Shown here: piece by piece, positions 1-8,233 of the stretch
Numbering within the stretch: the stretch's first letter is position 1
How the letters are laid out: each line of letters begins with the position of its first letter
From: Cloacibacillus sp.
Lineage (GTDB): Bacteria > Synergistota > Synergistia > Synergistales > Synergistaceae
Direction of reading: 5' to 3'
DNA: 46,306 nucleotides
Assembly: GCF_020860125.1 (NCBI RefSeq)
Contig: NZ_JAJBUX010000057.1
Span: 1-46,306, forward strand
The notes under the pieces: generated by a model
What the model saw: the letters and a program-made list of their open reading frames with translations, nothing else
What the model was told of the DNA's origin: nothing
Databases searched by the model: none
Made by a program: the position numbers and the translations under genes

Positions 1-834
1 GTCAAACACCTTCCACTGCCCGTCAGTGTCGATGAAATAACCCTTTGAACGCACGATATCGTCGGGCAGTTTTTTCAGCACCTCTTTGAACTTTTCCGGA
101 TCGCCCTCCCAGAAGACGCTGAGCGAGGCGAGATTATCCGGCGGCACCATGTGGGGCGTCATGTTGCTGAGCGTATCGTCAATGAACTTCTCCCACTCCG
201 CCATCTCAGGAATCTCTTCGATCTTCTCTTCGGGCTCCGCCGCGGGACGGAATATCTCCCAGGGGACATTGCCGAAGGCGGCCCGCGTAATACGCGCCGC
301 GGGGTTTAGCTGCCTCAGGTGCGCCTCAAGGGCGTCCGCCTCCTCGGCGGAAACCAGGTCCGTCTTGTTGATGATGAGATCGGTCGCCGCCTCCGTCTGG
401 CGGATGACGGCGTTGAAGAGGTCGAGCCAATCCTCAAAATGGACCGCGTCGATCACACAGATATTGCCCGCCATCTGATAATAGTCATGGAGCATCCCGT
501 GGGACAGGTCCTTTTTCATATCGGTGGTGTCGGCGACGCCGCTCGCCTCGACAAGCAGGATCGTCGGCTGATAGTCCTTAAGTATTGTGTAGAGGCCGCG
601 CAGGAAATCACCCTTTGCGCAGGCGCAGAATATCGAACCGCGGCTGATCTCGATAATCTCAAGGCCGTTTTTGCGCACCACGTCGCCGTCGACGCCGGCC
701 TTGCCGAATTCGTTCATCAGAACGGCGATTCGCTCTCCCTCGGGGTGCGTCTCAAGAAGATGCTTAAGCAGCGTCGTCTTTCCGCTGCCAAGAAACCCCG
801 ACAAAAGGAATACCTTGCATTTACTCTCTTTCAT
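1..834 (-). CDS. CobW/P47K-family (COG0523) GTPase, partial
   Basis: The gene enters from the left edge; 278 N-terminal residues are visible and the stop lies outside. The start ATG at 834 is preceded by a GGAGGAG-type ribosome site. Walker A is GFLGSGKT (residues 13-20), followed by a Walker-B-like LLVEASG and an NKTD guanine-specificity motif. The family's usual CxCC metal-binding motif appears as CACA (around residue 72), so one cysteine is missing. The last visible residues match the start of the CobW C-terminal domain. The family are G3E GTPases that insert or deliver metals such as zinc and cobalt. A link to the nearby corrinoid enzymes is tempting, but nothing in the sequence shows it. 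Family assignment is firm; the metal and partner are unknown. Confidence 0.9.
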   Translation of the reverse strand, partial: MKESKCKVFLLSGFLGSGKTTLLKHLLETHPEGERIAVLMNEFGKAGVDGDVVRKNGLEIIEISRGSIFCACAKGDFLRGLYTILKDYQPTILLVEASGVADTTDMKKDLSHGMLHDYYQMAGNICVIDAVHFEDWLDLFNAVIRQTEAATDLIINKTDLVSAEEADALEAHLRQLNPAARITRAAFGNVPWEIFRPAAEPEEKIEEIPEMAEWEKFIDDTLSNMTPHMVPPDNLASLSVFWEGDPEKFKEVLKKLPDDIVRSKGYFIDTDGQWKVFD

Positions 835-1002
835 TCTCTCTCCGCTCCTCCGCGGTCATCGATCCGCAAAATTTTTATTGCAGTTTATTGAAGACTACCA
901 CACCTATTAGACATTATCAACTATATTAAAAGTAATCTATAGATAAAAAAAGACGGCTTTATGTCCCTATCACATATCATTCATTATATTCGTTTAGATA
1001 TC

Positions 1003-1041
1003 GGAAAAGACCCGCAGGGACGAGACACTTTCCCTCGCGGG
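1003..1041 (-). terminator. Rho-independent terminator of the SARP-like regulator
   Basis: Arms at 1011-1020 (cccgcaggga) and 1031-1041 pair with one bulge and are followed, on the minus strand, by a short T run (tctttt). It sits about 60 nt past the regulator's stop and before the CobW-like gene, so it separates the two transcripts. Confidence 0.6.
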
Positions 1042-1100
1042 CCATTCATTTTAAGTATACGCCTGTAAAATGATCTGGCTTTTTTAGTATCAGAACACCT

Positions 1101-4058
1101 TTACCGCTCGTCCCTTTTTATCCAGCCGACCTTATGTCTAAGCAGTTCGAGCTGCTCTTCATACCACTCCTGCGAGTGCTTCAGCACGCTTTCCGCAAAT
1201 TCGCGCGGCATATCGCCGCGCATTTTGAAAAGTTCCAGCTTCGCCCAGTAAAGCGTCGCCTGCCAGATGGGACGCCGCGTTTCGCTCACAAGCCGTTTAG
1301 CCACTGTGAAACAGATGCCTGCGTGGTACCAGTCTTTTTTAAGGGAGTTTATCAGCCCCATGAGACTGAAGGCGATCCCGCCGCCCTGGAGACCGTCTTC
1401 CCAGTCCGTGTGCATGATGTTGCAGATCTTGCCCATACGCTGCAGGTAAACCTCGGCCTCTTTATATCTTCCGAACAGCATGAGGCAGAAGGCCGCCTTC
1501 GCGAGTGAGAGCCCCAGGGCCCGGAACAGCGCCACCGATTCTCCGATATTGACGCAGTTTTCGTAAAATGACAGCGCCTCCTCTATCCTCCCCTGGGCAA
1601 GCTTCCAGTCGCCGCGGAAGTGTTCGGCGGCAATGAGGCAGACGGTGTAATTCTGCCCCTTTTCCTCTAGTTTTTCAAAGACCAGCGTCGACATCAGCAG
1701 GTACTTTTCAACCTCGTCATGGCGTCCCGCAAGTATCCGCGCGATGGCGATAAAGCGCAGCGCGATCCCCTCCCAGTGGCAGTAACCGGCCTTTTTTGCG
1801 TATTTGTAGAGCTTTTCCGCGCAGAAGGAGAGACGCCTAGCGTCGTCACGCTGGATCGCGAGATAACACATCTGTACGCCGGCCTTTATCACCGGCTCCG
1901 GCTCGCCGATGGCCATCGCCTTGCGCACGGCGCCGCGCAGCATATAGTCGGCGTCGTCATAGCGTCCGCTCCACCACAGATAACCGCCCTTTAAAATATA
2001 GAGGTCGCGCTCCATGCGCAGAAGGCCGGGGCTGCCGCCCTCAGTGCGGAAGAGGCGGTTCATTATCTCCCAGGCGTCGGCCAGCGCCTTCTGCGTGTAA
2101 TTGACGTCTTCGGCGGTGGGGATATAGTGCATAAGGTCCTGGTCGACAAGCGTCGGAAACACCTCGTGAACGGCCATAAAGTGCAGCTCAAGCTCACGTA
2201 TGCGCCAGAAAAGTTCTCTATCAGTCAGCTTCGCTTCGTGGCAGTGATAGTAGAGCCGGGAGCATATCTTTTTATGGCGGTACTGGAGAACGGACGGCGT
2301 CAGCGCTTCGAGTATCTCCATATTTTTCGCGTGGAGCGCCACCTTGCGGGAGACGGACATCCCATCGAGAAGCGCCTCGCGTATCTTCGTATGGGTAAAA
2401 TAGTAGAGCACGTCGCCCTCGCCGGACTCCTGCTCGCGCAGGAAACCATGTAGCCTGAGGTTGTTATAAAACTTGGAGACCTGCAGCGGCGATATCTCCA
2501 ATACCCGTGAGATCTCCTTCATCGAGGCGCACTCGGGACAGACGGCGATCGCCTCAAGAAAAAGCCTTTCATTTTCGTCGAGAAGCTCTATCATCGACAG
2601 ATAGGTGTTCTTATAGGGGGCGGCTCCGTCGATTATGCCGTCCAGTTTATATTTCAGCAGCTCTTTGATAAAGAAGGGATTGCCCTCCGTCTGCATATAG
2701 ACGTCGTGTATCCGCTCGTTGGACCACTCTTCGTCCGGCGCCATCTCATGGCAGATGCGGCCCGTCTCCTCAAGGTTGAATCTCCGCAGCGTTATCTCAA
2801 ACTTTTCAAAAGGTTCGTCCGCGAGCGCCGTGCGCAGCATAAAGGCCGAGCGGATCTCCTCGAAGCCGGTGACGAGCATGTGGCGCGGCGCGCTGTTGTC
2901 GCACATCAGCGATTCGATGATGTTCCAAGAGGCGTCGTCCATCCACTGGATGTTCTCAATCACGAGCAGGCGGTGTACCCCCTCCGCGGTCTCGGCGGTG
3001 CGCTGGTAGATAAGGTCAGCGATATAGGAGTAGCTGAGCTCGGAGAGCGATTTGATATTCTCCTGCTGTGCGGGAGAGATATGGAGGGATTTCAGAAGAC
3101 GCATGATGGGAGCCAGCGGATACGACTTCTCCTCCTGCCAACAGTCGACAGAGAAGCATTCCCACCCTCTTTCCGTGAGACAGGAGATGATCTCGTTCAC
3201 AAATACCGTCTTGCCGATCCCCTGTTCGCCCCAAACCAAGCCGCATAGGGAGCGGCCCGGCACCGCGCCGGAAAAGAAATCGAGCATCCGCAGGATCTCA
3301 TCGTTGCGGGCCAGCGGACTCTCCTCGCTGTTATGAGCCGACACCCTGATGTTGGGAGTCTCTTTCTTTCGCCTCATCAGCGTCGAGATATCGGAAAGGT
3401 TGGCTTCGATGCCGAAGTCGCTCTCTATGCGCGCGGAGAAGGAGCGGGCCGTGTCAACGGCCTTGATCTTCTGGTTGGTTTTTATATAGAGCCGCACCAG
3501 CTCTCCATGTATCTTTTCATCATAGGGCTCGCACTCCGTAAGTTTTTCATAGCATAGTATGGCGTCGTCAAAGCGGCTTTCTGCAAAACCGGCCAGCTGC
3601 GCCTGCGCCCGTTTTTTAAGATTACGCACAAGCATGTTATGATAATGCTGTCTCTTCGGCAGCAGCCAGTCGCTGAAGGAGGCCCAGTCGTCTATCTCCG
3701 CGATATCAAAAAAGGGGCTGCAGAGTCCCGAGATCTCGGGCCAGCCGAGAGAGTCTATCCGCGGCAGCAGGTCTATGTCGCGTTCTATCTTGAATTTTGC
3801 GTCAAGTACGACGGAACCTCCGCTGCTGAGATTCACAGGCAGGATTTTCTTTATATGGCTCAGCGCGTTGCTCAGATTCCAGCGCGCCTTTTCCATCGTT
3901 TTGTCGGCCCACAGATATTCGCAGATCTTATCCTTAGACAGAGTCTTTTCCTCAATCAGCATTAGCGCCAGTATCTGCGCCTTTTTAAACGGGAAAATAT
4001 GAGGCGTCCCATCGATGAAAAGTTCCGGCGTTCCGAGAAAACGAGCCTTAAATTTCAT
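1101..4058 (-). CDS. SARP/MalT-like transcriptional regulator with BTAD, AAA ATPase and TPR-like region
   Basis: This 985-aa protein opens with an OmpR-type winged helix of the AfsR/DnrI class (residues 1-75), followed by a bacterial transcriptional activator domain (about 135-235). A STAND-type ATPase comes next, with Walker A WGEQGIGKT at 276-284 and Walker B LLVIEN followed by QWMDD (364-375). The C-terminal half is helical and TPR-like (roughly 600-985). Such proteins are signal-responsive activators: a ligand or partner binds the TPR part, and ATP-driven oligomerisation exposes the DNA-binding head. The gene is divergent from the YfcC-type carrier with a 500-bp AT-rich gap between them, so that carrier and the cluster behind it are the most likely targets. 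The start ATG has an AGGAGAG ribosome site 5 nt upstream. The inducer is unknown. Confidence 0.88.
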   Translation of the reverse strand: MKFKARFLGTPELFIDGTPHIFPFKKAQILALMLIEEKTLSKDKICEYLWADKTMEKARWNLSNALSHIKKILPVNLSSGGSVVLDAKFKIERDIDLLPRIDSLGWPEISGLCSPFFDIAEIDDWASFSDWLLPKRQHYHNMLVRNLKKRAQAQLAGFAESRFDDAILCYEKLTECEPYDEKIHGELVRLYIKTNQKIKAVDTARSFSARIESDFGIEANLSDISTLMRRKKETPNIRVSAHNSEESPLARNDEILRMLDFFSGAVPGRSLCGLVWGEQGIGKTVFVNEIISCLTERGWECFSVDCWQEEKSYPLAPIMRLLKSLHISPAQQENIKSLSELSYSYIADLIYQRTAETAEGVHRLLVIENIQWMDDASWNIIESLMCDNSAPRHMLVTGFEEIRSAFMLRTALADEPFEKFEITLRRFNLEETGRICHEMAPDEEWSNERIHDVYMQTEGNPFFIKELLKYKLDGIIDGAAPYKNTYLSMIELLDENERLFLEAIAVCPECASMKEISRVLEISPLQVSKFYNNLRLHGFLREQESGEGDVLYYFTHTKIREALLDGMSVSRKVALHAKNMEILEALTPSVLQYRHKKICSRLYYHCHEAKLTDRELFWRIRELELHFMAVHEVFPTLVDQDLMHYIPTAEDVNYTQKALADAWEIMNRLFRTEGGSPGLLRMERDLYILKGGYLWWSGRYDDADYMLRGAVRKAMAIGEPEPVIKAGVQMCYLAIQRDDARRLSFCAEKLYKYAKKAGYCHWEGIALRFIAIARILAGRHDEVEKYLLMSTLVFEKLEEKGQNYTVCLIAAEHFRGDWKLAQGRIEEALSFYENCVNIGESVALFRALGLSLAKAAFCLMLFGRYKEAEVYLQRMGKICNIMHTDWEDGLQGGGIAFSLMGLINSLKKDWYHAGICFTVAKRLVSETRRPIWQATLYWAKLELFKMRGDMPREFAESVLKHSQEWYEEQLELLRHKVGWIKRDER

Positions 4059-4427
4059 ATCATCTCTCCTGGGTATCTATAATTATTATCGTGTAATATC
4101 TTTTATATTTTATTTAAAAATAATTTTATAATAATTTAATGGTGCTTACTTTATTTTATATCATTTTTCATAATAAGAAAAATATCCGCAAATGTGCAAA
4201 AAGACACTCTAATTATAAACTCAGTTAAATCTTGTGCATCAGAAAGAATTCTTATTCATTATATTTCCGGAGGTCAAAAAAAATGCAAAAAAGCTCGTAA
4301 CACAAATTTTAATTAATCCATCTTTAAAACGTAAAAGTTCATTATTTTGCATGGTTTTTACAGTTCGATGCTACCCTTCAAAGTACTAATATTAATTTTG
4401 CACATTAAATATAAATTAATATAAATA

Positions 4428-4441
4428 AATTATGCATAATT
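4428..4441. promoter_or_regulatory. Perfect 14-bp palindrome in the divergent intergenic region
   Basis: The sequence AATTATGCATAATT lies in the 4059-4561 gap between the divergent regulator and YfcC genes, about 120 bp before the YfcC start. The gap is strongly AT-rich, unlike the genes on either side. It must hold promoters for both directions, but I see no convincing -35/-10 pair. The palindrome is a candidate operator only; its base composition makes chance occurrence possible. Confidence 0.3.
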
Positions 4442-4561
4442 ATTATTAGAATACGCCGTCAGAACCGAGATGATGCCCTGCCACCCAGCCAACCAGCTTT
4501 TAACACCACCACGCGTTACTGCCGCCTTGTGAAAATTATTATGCTTGAAGGAGTGATTTAA

Positions 4562-5968
4562 GTGGAAGAAAAGAGTGCAAAAAGAAAGTTTTCCATGCCC
4601 AATACGTTTGTTGTAATTTCGATCTTTATTATGCTGGCTACGGCGCTCACCTGGCTGATCCCCTCGGGGAGCTTTGAGCGCGCCTTCGACGAAGCTACCG
4701 GCAGGACGCTGGTCGTGCCTGGAACTTTCAAACTGCTTCCACACACGCCGGTCAGCCTGCCACAGATGGTCATGTCCATCTATGAGGGGATGGTAGACGC
4801 GGCGAACATCATTTTCTTTACCTTCTTCTCTTATGGTTTTATGGTGATGCTGATCAAGGTCGGCGCCTTCGACGCCGGCGTCGGCGCGATGATACGGAAG
4901 CTCAAGGAGAAAGACCATTATGCGATGCCGCTGATCGCCATCATATTTTCACTGATGGGAGCGGCTTTTGGAATATATGAAGAGACATACGGTTTCGTCC
5001 CCGTGGTGATGAGCCTCGGCGTAGCGCTTGGCTACGACCCCTTCTACGGCGCCATCACGGTCCTCGGAGGCATGGCGACGGGATACGCGGCGGCCTCGAT
5101 CAACCCATACACGGTCGCCATCGCGCAGACCATCGGCGAACTGCCGCTGTTTTCCGGCATGGCCTTCCGCTGGATCTGCTATCTGTGCTTCATGTCGTTT
5201 TTCCTCACCTATATGTGCCGTTATGGGCGCATGGTAAAGGCCGACCCGACAAAAAGCTATGTTTACGGCGTCGAATTCCCATTTTTATCCACCTCATCAT
5301 CGGCGGAACTCGTAGCCAAGGACTTTAACACAAGACATAAGATATCGCTGATACTCTGTTTCTCGACCGTTTTTATCTTCGCCTATGGCGCTATCAAATA
5401 CGGCTGGTACTTCTCGGAACTTTCAGCGATCTTTATCGTCATGATGTTCGTCATTGGGGCTGTCAACAAACAGAGCATCAACGATACCTGCGAAGCCTTT
5501 GTAGACATCTCAAAGAACATCCTCTTCGCGGCATTCGTCATCGGCCTCTCCCGCGCCATCCTCGTCGTGCTGCAGAAGGGACAGATAATCGACACCGTCT
5601 GTTACTATTTCTCCAACAGCCTCAGCGATATGCCTAAAGTCGTCGCGGCGGAGGCGATGTTCGGCTTTCAGACGCTTCTTAACCTGTTCATCCCCTCCGG
5701 CAGCGGCCAGGCCGTCACCTCGATGCCGCTCATGATACCGCTTGCCGACCTGCTCGGCATCAACCGCCAGATCGCCGTGCTGACCTTCCAGTTTGGAGAC
5801 GGGTTTTCCAACATTTTCTGGCCCACGGCCTGCGCCACCCTCTGCGCCGTCTCCGGCGTTCCAATCAACCGGTGGTGGAAATTTTTCGCCCCCTACTGCC
5901 TTTATGTCACGCTAATAACGATCGCCATGATCGCCGTAGCCGTCTCGATAAATTACGGTCCCTTCTAA
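4562..5968 (+). CDS. YfcC/DcuC-family carrier (short-chain carboxylate or amino-acid-derivative transporter)
   Basis: This 468-aa polytopic membrane protein has the GAAFGIYEETYGFVP stretch and a later LFIPSGSGQAV loop, both characteristic of YfcC (COG1288; DcuC/ArsB-NhaD superfamily). About 12 hydrophobic segments are visible. The start is GTG at 4562 with AAGGAG at 4548-4553. It is followed 27 nt later by an M20 amidohydrolase, a pairing also seen with AbgT/AbgAB, where a conjugated amino acid is imported and then hydrolysed. That suggests it imports the conjugate substrate of the next gene. The actual cargo cannot be read from the sequence; members of this family have been annotated for arginine/ornithine exchange and dicarboxylates. 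Confidence 0.85.
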   Translation: MEEKSAKRKFSMPNTFVVISIFIMLATALTWLIPSGSFERAFDEATGRTLVVPGTFKLLPHTPVSLPQMVMSIYEGMVDAANIIFFTFFSYGFMVMLIKVGAFDAGVGAMIRKLKEKDHYAMPLIAIIFSLMGAAFGIYEETYGFVPVVMSLGVALGYDPFYGAITVLGGMATGYAAASINPYTVAIAQTIGELPLFSGMAFRWICYLCFMSFFLTYMCRYGRMVKADPTKSYVYGVEFPFLSTSSSAELVAKDFNTRHKISLILCFSTVFIFAYGAIKYGWYFSELSAIFIVMMFVIGAVNKQSINDTCEAFVDISKNILFAAFVIGLSRAILVVLQKGQIIDTVCYYFSNSLSDMPKVVAAEAMFGFQTLLNLFIPSGSGQAVTSMPLMIPLADLLGINRQIAVLTFQFGDGFSNIFWPTACATLCAVSGVPINRWWKFFAPYCLYVTLITIAMIAVAVSINYGPF

Positions 5969-5995
5969 ACGGGGATCTCAGGAGGTGTATCTGAA

Positions 5996-7147
5996 TTGAA
6001 AAACATTGCTGAAATCTTGGAGACAAAAAAGGCGTCTATCCTGGAACTGGAAAAATTCCTCTATAACAACCCGGAGATCGAGATGGAGGAATTCAAAGCG
6101 AAGGAAAAGTTCATTACGCTCCTGCGGCGTGAGAATTTCACTATCGAAAGCGATATCGCGGGCCTGCCGACCGCCTTCGTGGCCCATAAAAGCAGCGGCG
6201 CGGGCCCCAGCATCGGGATCATGGCCGAATACGACGCCCTGCCGGGAATGGGGCACGCCTGCGGGCATAATCTCATCGGCGCCATGGGCTTCGGAACAGC
6301 GGTCGTGCTGGCGGAAATACTTGGAGAGCTGAAGGGAAGCGTCTATCTTTTCGGAAGTCCGGCGGAGGAGACTGGCAGGGGCAAACCAGGGCTTTTGCGG
6401 GAGGGCTGGCTCAAAAAGGCGGACGTGGCCATGATGGTGCATCCGATGAAATTTTCCGCCCTCACCTCCAACATGGTCAATCTTGAGGGCTACGACATCA
6501 CCTTTCACGGACGCGCCTCACACGCGGCGGGTTCGCCTGAAAACGGCGTCAACGCGCTTGACGCCGCGGTGATATTCTATAACTCCGTCGGCCTTTTAAG
6601 GCAGCAGACGCTCGACGGTTCGCGCGTGCACATGATAATCACAAACGGCGGCGCGGCGGTGAATATCATTCCCGATACCGCGGCGCTGCGCGTCGAGATA
6701 CGCCACGAAAACCTCAAGTATTTCCGCGGGCTCGTGGATAAGGTCCTCGGTATCGCCCGCGCGTCGGCCCAGGCCGCCGGCTGCACGGTGTACATAGAGA
6801 TGTTCGAACCGCCGATAGCCTGCATGAAAAACAACAGGGTGATGATAGATCTCTTCAAAAAGCATCTGCACGAAGCCGGCATTACGGAATATGTGGAGGA
6901 ATTCAGCACCGGCGGCTGTACCGATATGGGCAACGTGAGCCAGGAGGTACCCTCCATCCACCCATTTATGAAGATGGTCCGCCCCGACTCTGACGAGCAT
7001 ACCCTCGAATTTTTAAAGGACGTCGACGAACCTTACGCGATAGAGCAGATGTATAAGATCATCGAGTGTATGGCCGGAGTCGGCGCTGACATTCTCAAAG
7101 AACCGCGGCGGCTGCAGGAGATAAAAGACGATTTCGCAAAGGCATAG
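5996..7147 (+). CDS. M20-family amidohydrolase/aminoacylase
   Basis: The protein has 383 residues. Metal-site motifs are visible: D80 in MAEYDALP, H87 with the GHACGHN segment (H91), and the catalytic/ligand pair E124-E125 in SPAEE. A lid/dimerisation domain begins near residue 165. The family (amidohydrolase, AbgB/HipO-like) cleaves N-acyl or N-aminoacyl amides. I chose the TTG at 5996 because GGAGGTG lies 8 nt upstream and the N-terminus then aligns with family members. It follows the YfcC carrier in an operon that ends at a terminator at 7184, so it is transcribed separately from the methyltransferase genes although probably functionally linked. The substrate is unknown; release of an N-methylated amine from a conjugate is an inference from context. 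Confidence 0.88.
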   Translation: MKNIAEILETKKASILELEKFLYNNPEIEMEEFKAKEKFITLLRRENFTIESDIAGLPTAFVAHKSSGAGPSIGIMAEYDALPGMGHACGHNLIGAMGFGTAVVLAEILGELKGSVYLFGSPAEETGRGKPGLLREGWLKKADVAMMVHPMKFSALTSNMVNLEGYDITFHGRASHAAGSPENGVNALDAAVIFYNSVGLLRQQTLDGSRVHMIITNGGAAVNIIPDTAALRVEIRHENLKYFRGLVDKVLGIARASAQAAGCTVYIEMFEPPIACMKNNRVMIDLFKKHLHEAGITEYVEEFSTGGCTDMGNVSQEVPSIHPFMKMVRPDSDEHTLEFLKDVDEPYAIEQMYKIIECMAGVGADILKEPRRLQEIKDDFAKA

Positions 7148-7183
7148 CGTATAGGATATAAGTCCGTTGATATCACAGCTTAT

Positions 7184-7223
7184 CAAAAAGGGGACGGCTT
7201 TGTAAAAAGCCTTACCCTTTTTT
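7184..7223 (+). terminator. Terminator after the carrier-amidohydrolase pair
   Basis: An A-rich arm with GGG and GGCTTT (7184-7201) pairs with AAAGCC and CCC, followed by TTTTTT, with a small internal mismatch. It closes the YfcC-M20 transcription unit. Confidence 0.7.
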
Positions 7224-7571
7224 CTCCGCTCTACCGGTCAAGCCTGGACTTTACCAGACAAGCCGCAGCTTGAGCGCTGAGGCGCAGATTCATCAACTCC
7301 CTATCGGCAGACAGGTATCAAAATCAGACCCTTTGGCGGCGGTATGGGTTTTTTACGGTGGTAGACGATAAAATCTGCCGTCTTTATGTTCCGCTCAATA
7401 AAATAAATGTAAAAAATGCCCAAGTGTTTTTTCATATTTTCAAAATCATTCAAGAATAGACATGAATAGTTTTTGCATCCCTTTTGCAGAGGGGTGGTAT
7501 CTTGTACTCATCAAGTGAAATTCAAGTTGCAAACAAAAAAACTAAATCAAAGAAAGACGGAGGTAGTAACT
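7224..7571 (+). other. Leader and promoter region of the corrinoid methyltransferase operon
   Basis: This 348-bp gene-free stretch lies between the terminator and the corrinoid protein. Its first half is GC-rich and could fold; its second half is AT-rich and likely holds the promoter. TTGCAT, five bases, then TTGCA around 7470-7485 has the spacing of a sigma-54 site but lacks the conserved GG at -24. I found no cobalamin-riboswitch B12-box or other riboswitch I can name. The ribosome site GGAGG (7559-7563) lies just before the corrinoid protein ATG. Confidence 0.4.
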
Positions 7572-8201
7572 ATGTCAATAGCACAGGTTCGCCAGTATAT
7601 GGTTGATGGTGATGGAGATGCGGTGGTAGCCCTTGTAAACGACTTACTCGCCAAAGGCACGGCTGCACAGGAGATCATGAACGGTCTCACAGAAGAGATG
7701 GGCATACTCGGACAGAAGTTTGAGAACTTCGAAGTATTCCTTCCCGACCTTATGATCGCGGGCGACGCCTTCATGCAGATAATGTCCGTCCTTAAGGAAC
7801 ACCTTGTCGCCGCCACCGACGGCACCGCGGCCAAGACCGTTATCATCGGCACCGTCAAGGGCGACTATCACGACATAGGAAAGAACATCGTCGGCATAGT
7901 CCTCCAGGCCAACGGATTCAACGTCGTAGACCTCGGCGCGGACGTAGACCCTGTAGCATACCTCGACGCGGCCCGCAAAGAAAAGGCTGACGTAGTCGGC
8001 CTCTCCGCCCTGATGACCACAACGATGCCCGGACAGGAAGAGTTCATCAAGCTTGTTAAGGATGCCGGAGAGAAGGGCAAGTACCTCGTCTGCGTAGGCG
8101 GAGCCCCGACCTCGGTCGAATGGGCTGAGCGCATCGGCGCCGACGTATGGTCCTTCGACGCATTTGAGTGCGCGGCGAAACTTAAGAAGCTTCTCGGATA
8201 G
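7572..8201 (+). CDS. Corrinoid protein of the MtmC/MtbC/MttC type
   Basis: This 209-aa two-domain protein carries a methyl group on cobalamin. Residues 1-85 are the helical B12-binding cap domain. The Rossmann domain carries the lower-ligand motif D98-x-H100-x-x-G103 (in GDYHDIG), then S145-x-L147 and GG at 176-177, the full set seen in methylamine corrinoid proteins and the MetH module. The start is ATG 7572 (GGAGGTAG about 8 nt upstream), giving the usual family length; longer readings have no ribosome site. It precedes the MtmB-like methyltransferase by 32 nt, its expected methyl donor enzyme. It is also the only corrinoid protein in the window, so the MttB-like enzyme at 18628 may use it too. 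Confidence 0.95.
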   Translation: MSIAQVRQYMVDGDGDAVVALVNDLLAKGTAAQEIMNGLTEEMGILGQKFENFEVFLPDLMIAGDAFMQIMSVLKEHLVAATDGTAAKTVIIGTVKGDYHDIGKNIVGIVLQANGFNVVDLGADVDPVAYLDAARKEKADVVGLSALMTTTMPGQEEFIKLVKDAGEKGKYLVCVGGAPTSVEWAERIGADVWSFDAFECAAKLKKLLG

Positions 8202-8233
8202 TTTTTAATATCAGGATAATGGGGGAATAGACA

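Noticed and set aside
4430..4918. 162-aa minus-strand ORF and many long ORFs inside known genes
   Set aside because: They mirror well-supported genes on the other strand or frame, lack ribosome sites and show no family motif.
7224..7571. Cobalamin riboswitch or sigma-54 promoter before the corrinoid protein
   Set aside because: No B12-box or other riboswitch core could be recognised, and the TTGCAT-N5-TTGCA match lacks the GG of the -24 element.
7473..7571. Longer start for the corrinoid protein
   Set aside because: The extra 33 residues have no homology and no ribosome site, while ATG 7572 has a good site and gives the family length.
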